A DNA stretch of 64,000 bases from Bdellovibrio sp. NC01 (GTDB lineage: Bacteria > Bdellovibrionota > Bdellovibrionia > Bdellovibrionales > Bdellovibrionaceae), in contig NZ_CP030034.1 of the NCBI RefSeq assembly GCF_006874625.1, positions 3,100,001 through 3,164,000 of the forward strand, in the 5' to 3' direction. The notes under the pieces were generated by a model. It had not been told where the DNA came from, ran no database searches, and was given only the letters and a program-made list of their open reading frames with translations. Of the stretch, positions 1-8,077 are shown in pieces (positions within the stretch are counted from its first letter, which is position 1; each line of letters starts with the position of its first letter). The position numbers were made by a program, and so were the translations under genes.

Positions 1-98
1 CTATCTGGAAGAGATGCCGTCGCCATCAACACGACATTGAGTGTGATGAATAAAGAGATCGCGACAAATTTCACTTTATGAAAAAGTTTGACCACCAT
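1..98 (-). CDS. Hypothetical membrane or secreted protein, N-terminal fragment
   Basis: Only the first 32 codons are inside the window; the gene runs off the left edge. The start ATG (96-98) follows an AAGGGG ribosome site 5 nt upstream. The visible N-terminus has two basic patches and then a long hydrophobic stretch (VAISLFITLNVVLMATA), so it is either a signal peptide or a first membrane segment. I do not recognise the family. It is the only gene left of a terminator at 234-264, and it reads away from the rest of the window. Confidence 0.6.
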   Translation of the reverse strand, partial: MVVKLFHKVKFVAISLFITLNVVLMATASLPD

Positions 99-233
99 AA
101 ATACCCCTTGAATGTTGGCTAACATCCGAAGGAATCTAGTAAACACTTAGTGATCTGTGCAACGACGAAGACGACAAGAAGAATTAAACTTCATCCACCA
201 ATCTTTCCCATCCTTAATCTGCGCGTGAATTTC

Positions 234-264
234 AAAAAAAAGCCCCGCAAAATCTGCGAGGCTT
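234..264 (-). terminator. Intrinsic terminator after the small periplasmic protein gene
   Basis: On the minus strand a GCCTCGCA / TTGCGGGGC stem with a short loop is followed by a run of T. It lies about 30 nt past the stop of the gene at 295-552 and should end that transcript. Confidence 0.85.
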
Positions 265-294
265 TCAAACTTTCAATTAATTGCGATTCAGAAA

Positions 295-552
295 CTATTT
301 TTTCTTTTTCGCTTCTTTCACTTCAACGGTCTTCGCAGTCATTGTGTACTCGATAGTAACTTTTTCACCAACTTTCAAATCGCCAGTTACTTTCGTATCT
401 GCAGCTCTATCGATTTCCCATTTATCTTTGCCTTTTTCGACAACGATTTTTGAATCAGTTACTTCCAAAACTGGTCCCGTTACTTGATAAGTCTTTGCAG
501 CAAAGCTGAAAGATGCCATCAACATCGTTGCGATGAATACCAATGCTTTCAT
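295..552 (-). CDS. Small exported protein with Lys-rich C-terminus
   Basis: The 85-aa product begins with a clear signal peptide (MKALVFIATMLMASFSFAA, likely cut after FAA), giving a mature basic protein of about 66 residues. The mature part is a run of short beta-like segments (TYQVTGPVLEV, KIVVEKG, KVTIEYTM), like a small OB or SH3-type barrel, and ends in KEAKKKK. It is monocistronic, with an AAAGGGAG ribosome site before the ATG and its own terminator. No family could be named. A periplasmic binding or scaffold role is only a guess from size and charge. Confidence 0.8.
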   Translation of the reverse strand: MKALVFIATMLMASFSFAAKTYQVTGPVLEVTDSKIVVEKGKDKWEIDRAADTKVTGDLKVGEKVTIEYTMTAKTVEVKEAKKKK

Positions 553-727
553 TGTAAAACTCCCTTTTTAAAGTAGCTCTATCAAAACAAAAACCTAAGG
601 CCTTGTCGATTCAATATTGTTTGCTAGGCAGCATGTCTAAGGAATGTACAGGTGCCTTTTTAGGGCGCCGATTCTTAGCTTATGGAACTTCCAGCTTTAA
701 TTAATTGTACGAACGATCGCCCTTTTC

Positions 728-744
728 CTGGCACGCGCTTTGTA
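728..744 (+). promoter_or_regulatory. Candidate sigma-54 promoter for the L,D-transpeptidase
   Basis: The sequence CTGGCACGCGCTTTGTA matches the -24 element (TGGCACG) exactly and the -12 element (TTGC) except that the final C is T. GG and G lie 10 nt apart, as the family requires. It sits 47 nt before the start codon, giving a leader of roughly 35 nt. The -12 deviation keeps confidence low. Confidence 0.35.
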
Positions 745-790
745 AATTCCCCGGAACAGTTACAGGCACGTCAATGCGAGAGAGGATAAG

Positions 791-1597
791 ATGAAGCGAT
801 CTTTAAAAATTTTAAGCATTATCACAGTGATTTTCTTTAATATCGCGGCCCATGCCGAAAGCATCGCCGATAAAAAAATCAATGGCGTACGCTTGTATGA
901 TGTTTTTAAAAATCAAGGCATTTCAGAAACAGCTCTGCAACGTGCTCTTGAATTCATGGATAATAACGCAGGCAAAACCGTGCGTGTAAAAGCAAAGGTT
1001 CGTCCTGCCGAAGGTGAAGCTTACATGACGGACAAGGCTTTCGCGGTTCAATCTAAGAACCTTGCGATCATTGACTTCTCTTTACCTTCAGACCAGCGCC
1101 GCTTGTTCGTTATGAACTTGGAAACTGGTGTTGTGAATAAGTATTTCGTTGCGCACGGTAAAGGTTCGGGCGTTCGTTTAGCGACTAAATTCTCTAACCT
1201 TGATGGTTCAAAAATGTCTTCGCTAGGTTTCTATCTTGCGGGCTCTGTTTATTACGGCGGTCATGGCGAATCTTTGAACCTTCATGGTCTTGAGAAATCA
1301 AATGACCAAGCAGCTTCTCGCGATATCGTTATGCACGGTGCGAACTATGTGTCTCAAGACTTCGTAGATTCCAGCGGTCGTTTGGGTCGTAGCTGGGGCT
1401 GCCCAGCCGTTTCACCAGCGATCATTAAAAAGATGATTCCACTCTTTAAAGAAGGTGGCGTGATTTACGCCTACCAAAAAGACTTGATGACGTCGACTCA
1501 ATCAACTCCGACATTGCAAGAAGTAAAAGCGGATCAACCAGACGAAGCTGACGTAGATTTGCCAAATGAAGAAGAAGACTTCCAGGCTAAGAAATAA
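791..1597 (+). CDS. Murein L,D-transpeptidase, YkuD_2-type catalytic domain
   Basis: The enzyme class cross-links or edits peptidoglycan through a catalytic cysteine. The 268-aa protein has a signal peptide (residues 1-22, ending AAHA), so it acts in the periplasm. The catalytic His-Gly is at H182 (MHGANY) and the Cys is C204 in SWGCPAV; the SxGC form is typical of this group. The last 35 residues are acidic and probably disordered. The gene stands alone, with a GAGAGGAT ribosome site, a candidate sigma-54 promoter upstream and a terminator downstream. In predatory relatives such enzymes remodel the host or own wall; that link is inference here. Confidence 0.88.
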   Translation: MKRSLKILSIITVIFFNIAAHAESIADKKINGVRLYDVFKNQGISETALQRALEFMDNNAGKTVRVKAKVRPAEGEAYMTDKAFAVQSKNLAIIDFSLPSDQRRLFVMNLETGVVNKYFVAHGKGSGVRLATKFSNLDGSKMSSLGFYLAGSVYYGGHGESLNLHGLEKSNDQAASRDIVMHGANYVSQDFVDSSGRLGRSWGCPAVSPAIIKKMIPLFKEGGVIYAYQKDLMTSTQSTPTLQEVKADQPDEADVDLPNEEEDFQAKK

Positions 1598-1631
1598 CAA
1601 CTCATAACGGGACCGTGGTCCCTCAATGAAA

Positions 1632-1656
1632 AAGGGACCTTGCGGTCCCTTTTTTT
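1632..1656. terminator. Bidirectional terminator between ldt and manC
   Basis: AAGGGACC and GGTCCCTT form a perfect stem flanked by A-run and T-run, so it can stop transcripts from both converging genes. A second copy of the stem half (GGGACC...GGTCCC) lies at 1609-1622. Confidence 0.9.
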
Positions 1657-3031
1657 ATGTTCTTTTGTAATCGTCTTGATAGCGAACGATATCGTCTTCG
1701 CCGAAGTAAGTTCCCAATTGAACCTCCACGAATTCTAACATTTCGTCCGTATTGTTACGCATACGGTGTTTCGCACCCAATGGAATGTGAATGTGCGTTC
1801 CCGCTTTCACCGGAATGATTTGGTCGTTAAGAACCACTTCACCCGCCCCACGCGTGATCGTCCAATGCTCTTCACGTTTCGCATGCGATTGATATGACAA
1901 TTGCGCATGAGGATTCACGCGAATGACTTTTGATTTAAAGAAATCCGTATCTTTTAAGATTTCGAAATAGCCCCAAGGGCGGTATTCAAAGATATGCTCT
2001 TTTACTAACTTCGATTTTTGCTGAGTTAATGCCTCAACCACGTGGCGCACGTCCTGCGACATGCCTTTTTTCACCAACATCATCGCATCAGCCGTATCGA
2101 TAACGATAACGTCATCCATACCGATCATTGAGTAGTGTTTTTTATTATCGCCAAAAACGAAATTATCCTGGCCTTTAACGTTCAAGATCTCGTGACCATC
2201 TTGCAAAGATGCAACAGCATCCCAAGAGCCCACGTCGCTCCAACCAAATTCCGCAGGAATACAAGTCAGCTCATCACCGCCAAGCTTTTCCATGATCGCG
2301 TAATCGATCGAAATGCTGACCACTTTAGAATAGATTTCTTCCAGGTTCGAAGCATCGGCCTTCAATGTTGAAACCAAGCTCCACATTTCAGGTTGATGTT
2401 TTGCAAACAAGCTCGCCATATGCGAAACCTTGAAAACAAAAATGCCGGCATTCCAGCTAAAACTTCCTTGCGACAAAAACTCTTTCGCTTTGTCCAAAGA
2501 AGGCTTTTCGTGGAATTTCACAACGGAATACGCTTTCAACGAGCCATTGTCTTTAACGCTGACCGCTTTTGTTTGAATATAACCATAACCCGTTTCTGGA
2601 TAAGACGGCGTGATACCTAATGTGACCACCTTATTTTCCTGAGCCACCGTTTCAGCGAACTTCACCACGTCCAAAAACGCAGCTTCTTTCGTGATCAAAT
2701 GATCTGAAGGAAAAATCGCAACAACTTCATTGCCTTTATTTTGCGCAAGCAAAAGCTGACACAAAACCGCAATCGCCGGAGCCGTATTTTTGCCCACCGG
2801 TTCATAAACCGTGCGCACAGACTCTGCCTTATTGTCTTTCAAATTTAGCTCTGTCAAAGTTTGCAAAGCTTTAGACGTCACGATCCACGGAGTCCCCAAA
2901 CGCAAGCTTCTTTGCAACGTTAAAGTCTGCAAAGGCTTATCGAAGATCTCGCAAAATTGTTTTGGCATCTGCTGGCGAGAAACCGGCCACAAGCGTGTCC
3001 CGCTCCCCCCAGACAAAATTACTGGAATCAC
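1655..3031 (-). CDS. manC: Mannose-1-phosphate guanylyltransferase / mannose-6-phosphate isomerase
   Basis: A cytoplasmic two-domain enzyme that makes GDP-mannose from mannose-6-phosphate for surface polysaccharide. The N-terminal nucleotidyltransferase shows the pyrophosphorylase signature ILSGGSGTRLWPVSR near residue 5, then PKQF and later FHEKP. The C-terminal cupin (about 340-458) has the type II isomerase pattern QSHAKREEHW. I chose the GTG at 3031: it gives the usual MIPVILSGG start and has GGAGGAA just upstream. Starts at 3043 (ATG) or 3052 (TTG) would place that ribosome site inside the gene. It is not in a visible polysaccharide operon. Whether the isomerase half is active cannot be judged from sequence alone. 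Confidence 0.92.
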   Translation of the reverse strand: MIPVILSGGSGTRLWPVSRQQMPKQFCEIFDKPLQTLTLQRSLRLGTPWIVTSKALQTLTELNLKDNKAESVRTVYEPVGKNTAPAIAVLCQLLLAQNKGNEVVAIFPSDHLITKEAAFLDVVKFAETVAQENKVVTLGITPSYPETGYGYIQTKAVSVKDNGSLKAYSVVKFHEKPSLDKAKEFLSQGSFSWNAGIFVFKVSHMASLFAKHQPEMWSLVSTLKADASNLEEIYSKVVSISIDYAIMEKLGGDELTCIPAEFGWSDVGSWDAVASLQDGHEILNVKGQDNFVFGDNKKHYSMIGMDDVIVIDTADAMMLVKKGMSQDVRHVVEALTQQKSKLVKEHIFEYRPWGYFEILKDTDFFKSKVIRVNPHAQLSYQSHAKREEHWTITRGAGEVVLNDQIIPVKAGTHIHIPLGAKHRMRNNTDEMLEFVEVQLGTYFGEDDIVRYQDDYKRT

Positions 3032-3173
3032 AAATTCCTCCATCGGAACCAAACTTTATAGCACTAAACAGCCAATCTGCGTATTTTTCATCTGAAATGG
3101 CTCAAGTGGTCAAAGGCCCTGGCGCCTCCATTTCGCAGTAGAGTTCGCCCTTCTTTTTAGGTATGAAAGAGTC

Positions 3174-4166
3174 ATGATCAAGCACACCAAAAAATTCCTC
3201 ATGCAAGCTCTTAAAATCCTGTTTTCAGCGGGGATTATTTATTGGTTGGTGTCTTCAGGGAAATTGAATTTCTCGGCATTGCGCGCGCTTCTTTCGCCGG
3301 GTCCAGCGGCACTTGCTTTGGGGCTCGTTGCTTTGAATCTTTTCTTTGCCAGCGAACGTTGGCGCATTCTTATAAAGTCGCAACACATGAAAGCCAGCTC
3401 ATGGCCTGTGTTTAAGCTGAGCTTAATCGGAACATTCTTCAACTTTGCAATGCCTGGCGGAGTCGGTGGCGACGTGATCAAAGCCTACTACTTCAATCGC
3501 CAAAATCCTGGCAGCAAAGTCGTTGCGGTCACGAGCGTATTGATGGACCGTGTGATCGGTTTATTTTCAATGGTTCTTATGGCCTTGCTGGTGATGGTCT
3601 ACGATATGGATCATATCACTCACGTCCCAAGCTTGATGACGTTGTTCTGGTTCATTCTTGCGTTGTTCATCGTGTTCGCTGTCGCTTTGGCATTAATTTT
3701 CTCTAGCGTTCTTTATCGCAAAGAGATTCTTAAAAAGATCATTAAAAAACTGCCGTTATCCGAAAAGTTCATGAAACTTTACGAAAGCATGCACTTGTAC
3801 GGTAAACACGGTGGACGAATCCTTGCAGTTATTTTCTTAAGCTTGATTGCACAAACATGTTCAATCTTGTTCTTGTACCTAGTGGGCATGATGGCCGGAT
3901 ACGACGATGTGCACTTGAAAACTTATTTCCTGGTTGCACCATTGGGCTTTATGGCAACTGCTATTCCCATCTCTCCTGCTGGAGTAGGCGTTGGCCAAGC
4001 AGCTTTCTATTTCTTGTTTAATATTTACAACGGCAAGACAACAGATCTAGGCCCGACCACAATCACAGCCTTCCAAGTAGGAACATTCCTCATGAGTCTT
4101 CTTGGGGCCTTCTTCTATATGCGCTTCAAAGGCCACGAACACGCGGAACAAATCGAAGTCGCATAA
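3174..4166 (+). CDS. Flippase-like integral membrane protein (LPG synthase TM / UPF0104 family)
   Basis: A 330-aa inner membrane protein with about eight hydrophobic segments. It carries the family signature FAMPGGVGGDVIKAYY (around residue 90) and a late ISPAGVGVGQAAF motif. The family (PF03706) includes the membrane part of lysyl-phosphatidylglycerol synthase, but most members lack the aminoacyl-transferase domain, as here, and are proposed to move or sense glycolipids. The tail nearly abuts the convergent phosphatase gene (9 nt apart) with no terminator between. The substrate is unknown; a surface-polymer role would fit manC next door. Confidence 0.85.
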   Translation: MIKHTKKFLMQALKILFSAGIIYWLVSSGKLNFSALRALLSPGPAALALGLVALNLFFASERWRILIKSQHMKASSWPVFKLSLIGTFFNFAMPGGVGGDVIKAYYFNRQNPGSKVVAVTSVLMDRVIGLFSMVLMALLVMVYDMDHITHVPSLMTLFWFILALFIVFAVALALIFSSVLYRKEILKKIIKKLPLSEKFMKLYESMHLYGKHGGRILAVIFLSLIAQTCSILFLYLVGMMAGYDDVHLKTYFLVAPLGFMATAIPISPAGVGVGQAAFYFLFNIYNGKTTDLGPTTITAFQVGTFLMSLLGAFFYMRFKGHEHAEQIEVA

Positions 4167-4175
4167 TAAACGGCT

Positions 4176-5165
4176 TTAGATCTTTAAATCGGCGAATTTC
4201 TGAAGCACTTGAAAGTGCAAAGTAGGCTGCGAGTTTTGATACTGACGAAGAGTCGCCTCTTCCTTTGCAAATTTTTCTGAATGGAATAGATAAAGCTTTT
4301 TAACGCCAGCAGCATGAGCCGCAATCAAATCAGTTGCGCTATCGCCCACCATGAATGATTCGTCCATCTTAACACGCAATTTTTCATGCACCAGCTGAAA
4401 CATTCCCGCGCGAGGTTTGCGTAAACCGGCAAGCAAGCGTCCTTCAACCACAGCCTCGTTTTCAATGAATGAAGCCCATACACACTCATCAATCCAACAG
4501 CCCTGCTCTGCCAAAAGACTTAACATCTTCTGATGAACGGCCTTGTATTCAAGCCACGAAATGCGCCCGCGGCCTAAGCCCGATTGATTTGTAACCAACG
4601 CCACCCACATTCCCGCTTTGTGCGCACGTTGAATTAAATCAACCGCACCGGGAAGAAGTTCAACTTTTGCTGGATCATTATTGTAAGGCACATTACGAAC
4701 AACGACGTCATCACGGTCCAAGAACAAGCAGCCCGCTTCTTGCGTGCGCAAATTCTCATGCAATGACTTCACCGCTGACATAGATTGAACGGCACCCTGA
4801 ATGGCTTGCGCCCAATCCTGTGCAGATGCATTGGCCCAAAAGAAATCGATATTTTGTGAATCATCTTCTGCGCCCAAGAAAAGACGCTGCCCCTGTAGCA
4901 CCGAATTCAAAGAAGAAAAGAAGTCTTTCTGATTTTCTAAAAGAACAACCAAATCCTGACTACGAGTTACAAAACGACGTGCTAAAAGATCATTAGCTGA
5001 GCGCACCACAAAGGGAATTGAATACTGACTCTGCAATGGCGCTAGCCATTCTTTAAAATTAGCAGGCGTTTGGTCTTCAATGAAAACCAAAACTCCACCA
5101 AGCTGCGCCGTATCTGCAATCAATCTTTCCCAAATGTGCATGAGAAAAGTATTACGACAAGTCAC
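4176..5165 (-). CDS. HAD-IIIA phosphatase with extra N-terminal region (GmhB-like)
   Basis: Residues 145-329 form a histidinol-phosphatase / heptose-bisphosphate phosphatase HAD domain: motif I FLDRDD (nucleophile D150, acid D152), motif II VTNQSG, the KP of motif III, and motif IV MVGDSATD. The Cys/His zinc loop typical of E. coli GmhB is not visible. Residues 1-140 are a separate region I do not recognise, containing FFSSLNSVLQGQRLFLG. The start is uncertain: GTG at 5165 with a weak AGAAGAC upstream, or ATG at 5141 with no ribosome site. A sugar-phosphate substrate is likely. LPS heptose is only one possibility. Confidence 0.75.
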   Translation of the reverse strand: MTCRNTFLMHIWERLIADTAQLGGVLVFIEDQTPANFKEWLAPLQSQYSIPFVVRSANDLLARRFVTRSQDLVVLLENQKDFFSSLNSVLQGQRLFLGAEDDSQNIDFFWANASAQDWAQAIQGAVQSMSAVKSLHENLRTQEAGCLFLDRDDVVVRNVPYNNDPAKVELLPGAVDLIQRAHKAGMWVALVTNQSGLGRGRISWLEYKAVHQKMLSLLAEQGCWIDECVWASFIENEAVVEGRLLAGLRKPRAGMFQLVHEKLRVKMDESFMVGDSATDLIAAHAAGVKKLYLFHSEKFAKEEATLRQYQNSQPTLHFQVLQKFADLKI

Positions 5166-5243
5166 GTCTTCTGTCTTCTTTTTCGCTTGCCGCCATGCAT
5201 TTTTATTCTAAACTTGAGGGAGTTTCTCGGAGGAACAACATCC

Positions 5244-5768
5244 ATGACGTTAATTCTGAAACAGATATTTAATTTTTTGAAACTTCTGAACTCTGATACC
5301 GATACAACTCCCCTTGCATACGGTTTGTCCCTGGGTTTGATTTTAGGTTTTGCACCTTTCTTTTCAATCCAAACATTCATTGTCTTGATGATCATCTTCG
5401 TATTCAGAGTGCAACTTGGAGCCGCATTTCTATCTGCGTTCTTCTTTAAGTTCATCGCTTTCTTGTTCGACTACCCAGCACACTTGCTAGGTAAATCCGT
5501 GCTTGAAGCAGAGCCGCTTCGTCCACTGTTCGTCACAATGTACAACGTTCCGTTTGTGCCGATGACTCGTTTCAATAACAGCATCGTGATGGGTTCGATG
5601 ATTGTATCAATCATTTTATTCCCGTTCGCCTTCTACGGTTTCAAAACAATGATCCGTGCCTATCGTGCAGCCGTCGTTGCGCGCTTTAAAGGAACGAAGT
5701 TCTGGAAAGCATTCACAGCGACGAAACTTTACAACTGGTACGTTAAGTACGATGAACTTTACGGATAG
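5244..5768 (+). CDS. TIGR03546 family membrane protein
   Basis: A small protein (174 aa) with three to four hydrophobic segments, including the DUF2062-like stretch LGLILGFAPFFSIQTF. The ATG at 5244 is preceded by CGGAGGAA, which settles the start against an open frame reaching back to 5070. It is followed 9 nt later by a TIGR03545-type gene. From memory of these families, the two occur as a conserved neighbouring pair of unknown function, and this arrangement reproduces it. Inner membrane location is clear; activity is not known. Confidence 0.8.
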   Translation: MTLILKQIFNFLKLLNSDTDTTPLAYGLSLGLILGFAPFFSIQTFIVLMIIFVFRVQLGAAFLSAFFFKFIAFLFDYPAHLLGKSVLEAEPLRPLFVTMYNVPFVPMTRFNNSIVMGSMIVSIILFPFAFYGFKTMIRAYRAAVVARFKGTKFWKAFTATKLYNWYVKYDELYG

Positions 5769-5777
5769 GACTGCAAC

Positions 5778-7748
5778 ATGAGCACAGACAACACAACGAC
5801 ACCTATCAAAAAGAAAAAAGGCATCATCCGATGGGGCGCCATCATTCCATTTGCGATCTTCTGCTTGATCGTGGGACTTTATTTCCATTTCTTCTTCGAC
5901 ACTCACTTACGCAAAGCTATGGAGTGGGCTGGTTACAAAGCCCTTGGTGCTGAAGTTAACATCGCTGACGTCGACACAAGCTTCTTCAATGCCAGCATCA
6001 GCATCAAAGGCATCGAGCTGACGGATTCTGAAAAACCAGAATTCGATTCCGTCAAAATTGGCGACGTTCGTTTCGGCATGTTATGGGACGCCTTATTGCG
6101 CGTGAAATTCGTGATCAACGAAGCCGCGATTGAACAAATCGAATTCGGTGTAAAACGTAAATATCCTGGCAAAGTAGCTCCTCCTCCAGCGGTATCGAAT
6201 GAACCTGGTGTTCTTTCGACGGAAGGTGGCAAACTTAAATCGGATGCACAAAAAGAATTGGATGCTCGTTACGGCGATAATGTCTTTGGCGATTTGATCG
6301 CGATGTTAAGCGGAACAGATCCAAACGCCCAATTACAAAAGTTGCAAGAGTCATTGCCATCAAAAGCCATGATCGAAAAGTTCCAAAAAGATCTTGATGG
6401 TAAACAGAAGGATTGGGATGCCCGCCTTAAAACTTTGCCACAGGGTAAAGACATTCAATCTTTGTCGGATCGTCTGAACAAAATCCAATACAAAGACTTC
6501 AAGAACCCACAAGATCTTGCGAATTCTTTGCAGCAATTGAATGACGTGTATAAAGATGCCGAAGGCAAATACAAGCAAATCCAAGGCGTCACTGACGATC
6601 TTGGTAAAGACTTGAATGCAATGCAAGCGCAATACAAAGAGATCGAAAAGCAAGTTCAAGTCGACGTGAAATCTCTTGAACAACATTTCAAAATTCCACA
6701 ACTAGATGCAAAAGCACTCACGTTAGCTGTATTCAATCGTTACCTTGCTCCGTATAAGGCGAAGTTCTATCGCTATAAAGACTTAGCGGAAAAATATCTT
6801 CCACCGAAGTATCTGAAAAAAGGTAAAGAGAAAACTGACGACGACGACGTTGCAATTCAACCGCATCCTCGCGAAAAAGGTATCACGTACGAATTCGGTC
6901 GTCCGAACTCTTATCCAATGTTCTGGGTGAAACGCGCAGGCATCAGCTCTCAAGCGGGCTTGTCGCCAAATGCCGGCAACATCAAAGGTGAAATCCTAGA
7001 CATCACTTCAAATCAACGCCTTATCGGTAAACCAACGGTTGCGACTCTGGCAGGTGATTTCCCAGGCATGAGTATCTTTGGCTTCTTAGCGAAGTTGACT
7101 TTGGATAATCGCAAAGACGATTCTGTCATCGATTACCTAGTCAAAGTGGATTCGTACGCGATCGAAGGCAAAGAGCTGGTGCAGTCCCCTGACGTGCATA
7201 TCGCTTTCAAAAAAGCGACTGGCACTTTAGCGATTCAAGGTAACTTGATTGCATTAAAAAATCTTTCTGTGAACATGGACAATAAATTCCAGAAGATCGA
7301 TTACGACGTCTCATCAAAGAACAACATCGCGGACTCTATCTTGAAAGCCGTCTTCGCTGGCATTCCAGTGGTGACATTGTCAGCGCAAGGCCAAGGGGTT
7401 CTTCCGAAAGTAGATCTGTCAGTGAATTCAAATTTAGGCCCAGAGCTACAAAAAGGATTTGAAAAACAAATCCAAGCGAAGATCGATGAAGCTCGTCAAA
7501 AAATTCAAGCTTATGTAGATCAAGAGATCGGCAAACAAAAAGCGCAAGTCGAAGCAGAGATTAATAAGTACAAATCGCAATTCGACGGCGAAGTAAAGAA
7601 AGCCCAAGCCCAGCTAGACGCGCAGAAAAAGCAAGTGGATGACAAAATCAACACAGCTAAGAAAGATGCCGAAAACCAAGGCAAGAAACACTTAGAAAAA
7701 GAAGGCCAAAAAGCCCTCGACGAACTAAAAAAGAAATTCGGCTTCTAA
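5778..7748 (+). CDS. TIGR03545 family protein, membrane-anchored with coiled coils
   Basis: The 656-aa product starts with a basic N-terminus and one membrane segment (about residues 16-37), so most of it lies in the periplasm. An AsmA-like region follows (VNIADVDTSFFNASISIKGIEL, about 55-75), then a long Gln/Lys-rich helical part (160-330), a beta-rich part, and a C-terminal coiled coil (about 560-656) of repeating K/Q/A/E. It forms an operon with the TIGR03546 gene. The AsmA resemblance suggests lipid or envelope traffic, which is inference. A good terminator follows. Confidence 0.8.
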   Translation: MSTDNTTTPIKKKKGIIRWGAIIPFAIFCLIVGLYFHFFFDTHLRKAMEWAGYKALGAEVNIADVDTSFFNASISIKGIELTDSEKPEFDSVKIGDVRFGMLWDALLRVKFVINEAAIEQIEFGVKRKYPGKVAPPPAVSNEPGVLSTEGGKLKSDAQKELDARYGDNVFGDLIAMLSGTDPNAQLQKLQESLPSKAMIEKFQKDLDGKQKDWDARLKTLPQGKDIQSLSDRLNKIQYKDFKNPQDLANSLQQLNDVYKDAEGKYKQIQGVTDDLGKDLNAMQAQYKEIEKQVQVDVKSLEQHFKIPQLDAKALTLAVFNRYLAPYKAKFYRYKDLAEKYLPPKYLKKGKEKTDDDDVAIQPHPREKGITYEFGRPNSYPMFWVKRAGISSQAGLSPNAGNIKGEILDITSNQRLIGKPTVATLAGDFPGMSIFGFLAKLTLDNRKDDSVIDYLVKVDSYAIEGKELVQSPDVHIAFKKATGTLAIQGNLIALKNLSVNMDNKFQKIDYDVSSKNNIADSILKAVFAGIPVVTLSAQGQGVLPKVDLSVNSNLGPELQKGFEKQIQAKIDEARQKIQAYVDQEIGKQKAQVEAEINKYKSQFDGEVKKAQAQLDAQKKQVDDKINTAKKDAENQGKKHLEKEGQKALDELKKKFGF

Positions 7749-7762
7749 ATTTCAAAATCCAC

Positions 7763-7796
7763 AAAAGCTGCGCTTCAAAACCGCAGCTTTTTTTTC
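7763..7796 (+). terminator. Intrinsic terminator of the TIGR03546-TIGR03545 operon
   Basis: AAAGCTGCG and CCGCAGCTTT pair around a short loop and are followed by eight T. It lies 14 nt past the stop codon. Confidence 0.92.
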
Positions 7797-8077
7797 ATCT
7801 ACTTTCATTCAAATTCGCTTTTTATTTTCTCTCTTCAGAATTTCTTGAAGAAAACTGTGTGCAAAAAAGTTTGCCGATTTTTTTCACTCGGAAAAATTCT
7901 TTCGACTCTCAAATTTCAAGAAGCTTTGAGTTCTGTCGATGCCCTTTACAGGACCTGTCTAATTATTCAGCACAATCTGCAACTTATTGTTTTTATTAAT
8001 CTTTTTTCCTCACATTCGCGGTCAACCTCTTTATTTTTATGGGCGCATCACGATAACATCATGGTGAGGTGTGAAGT
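7797..8077. other. Gene-free spacer, AT-rich
   Basis: Together with the terminator this makes a 329-nt stretch between operons. It is T-rich on the plus strand. The 86-codon open frame at 7845-8105 overlaps the true start of the lipoprotein gene and has no ribosome site, so I do not call it. The lipoprotein promoter must be in here, but no convincing -35/-10 pair stood out. Confidence 0.5.

Noticed and set aside
5070-5243. N-terminal extension of the TIGR03546 protein
   Set aside because: The extension is antisense to the phosphatase gene; CGGAGGAA directly precedes the ATG at 5244.
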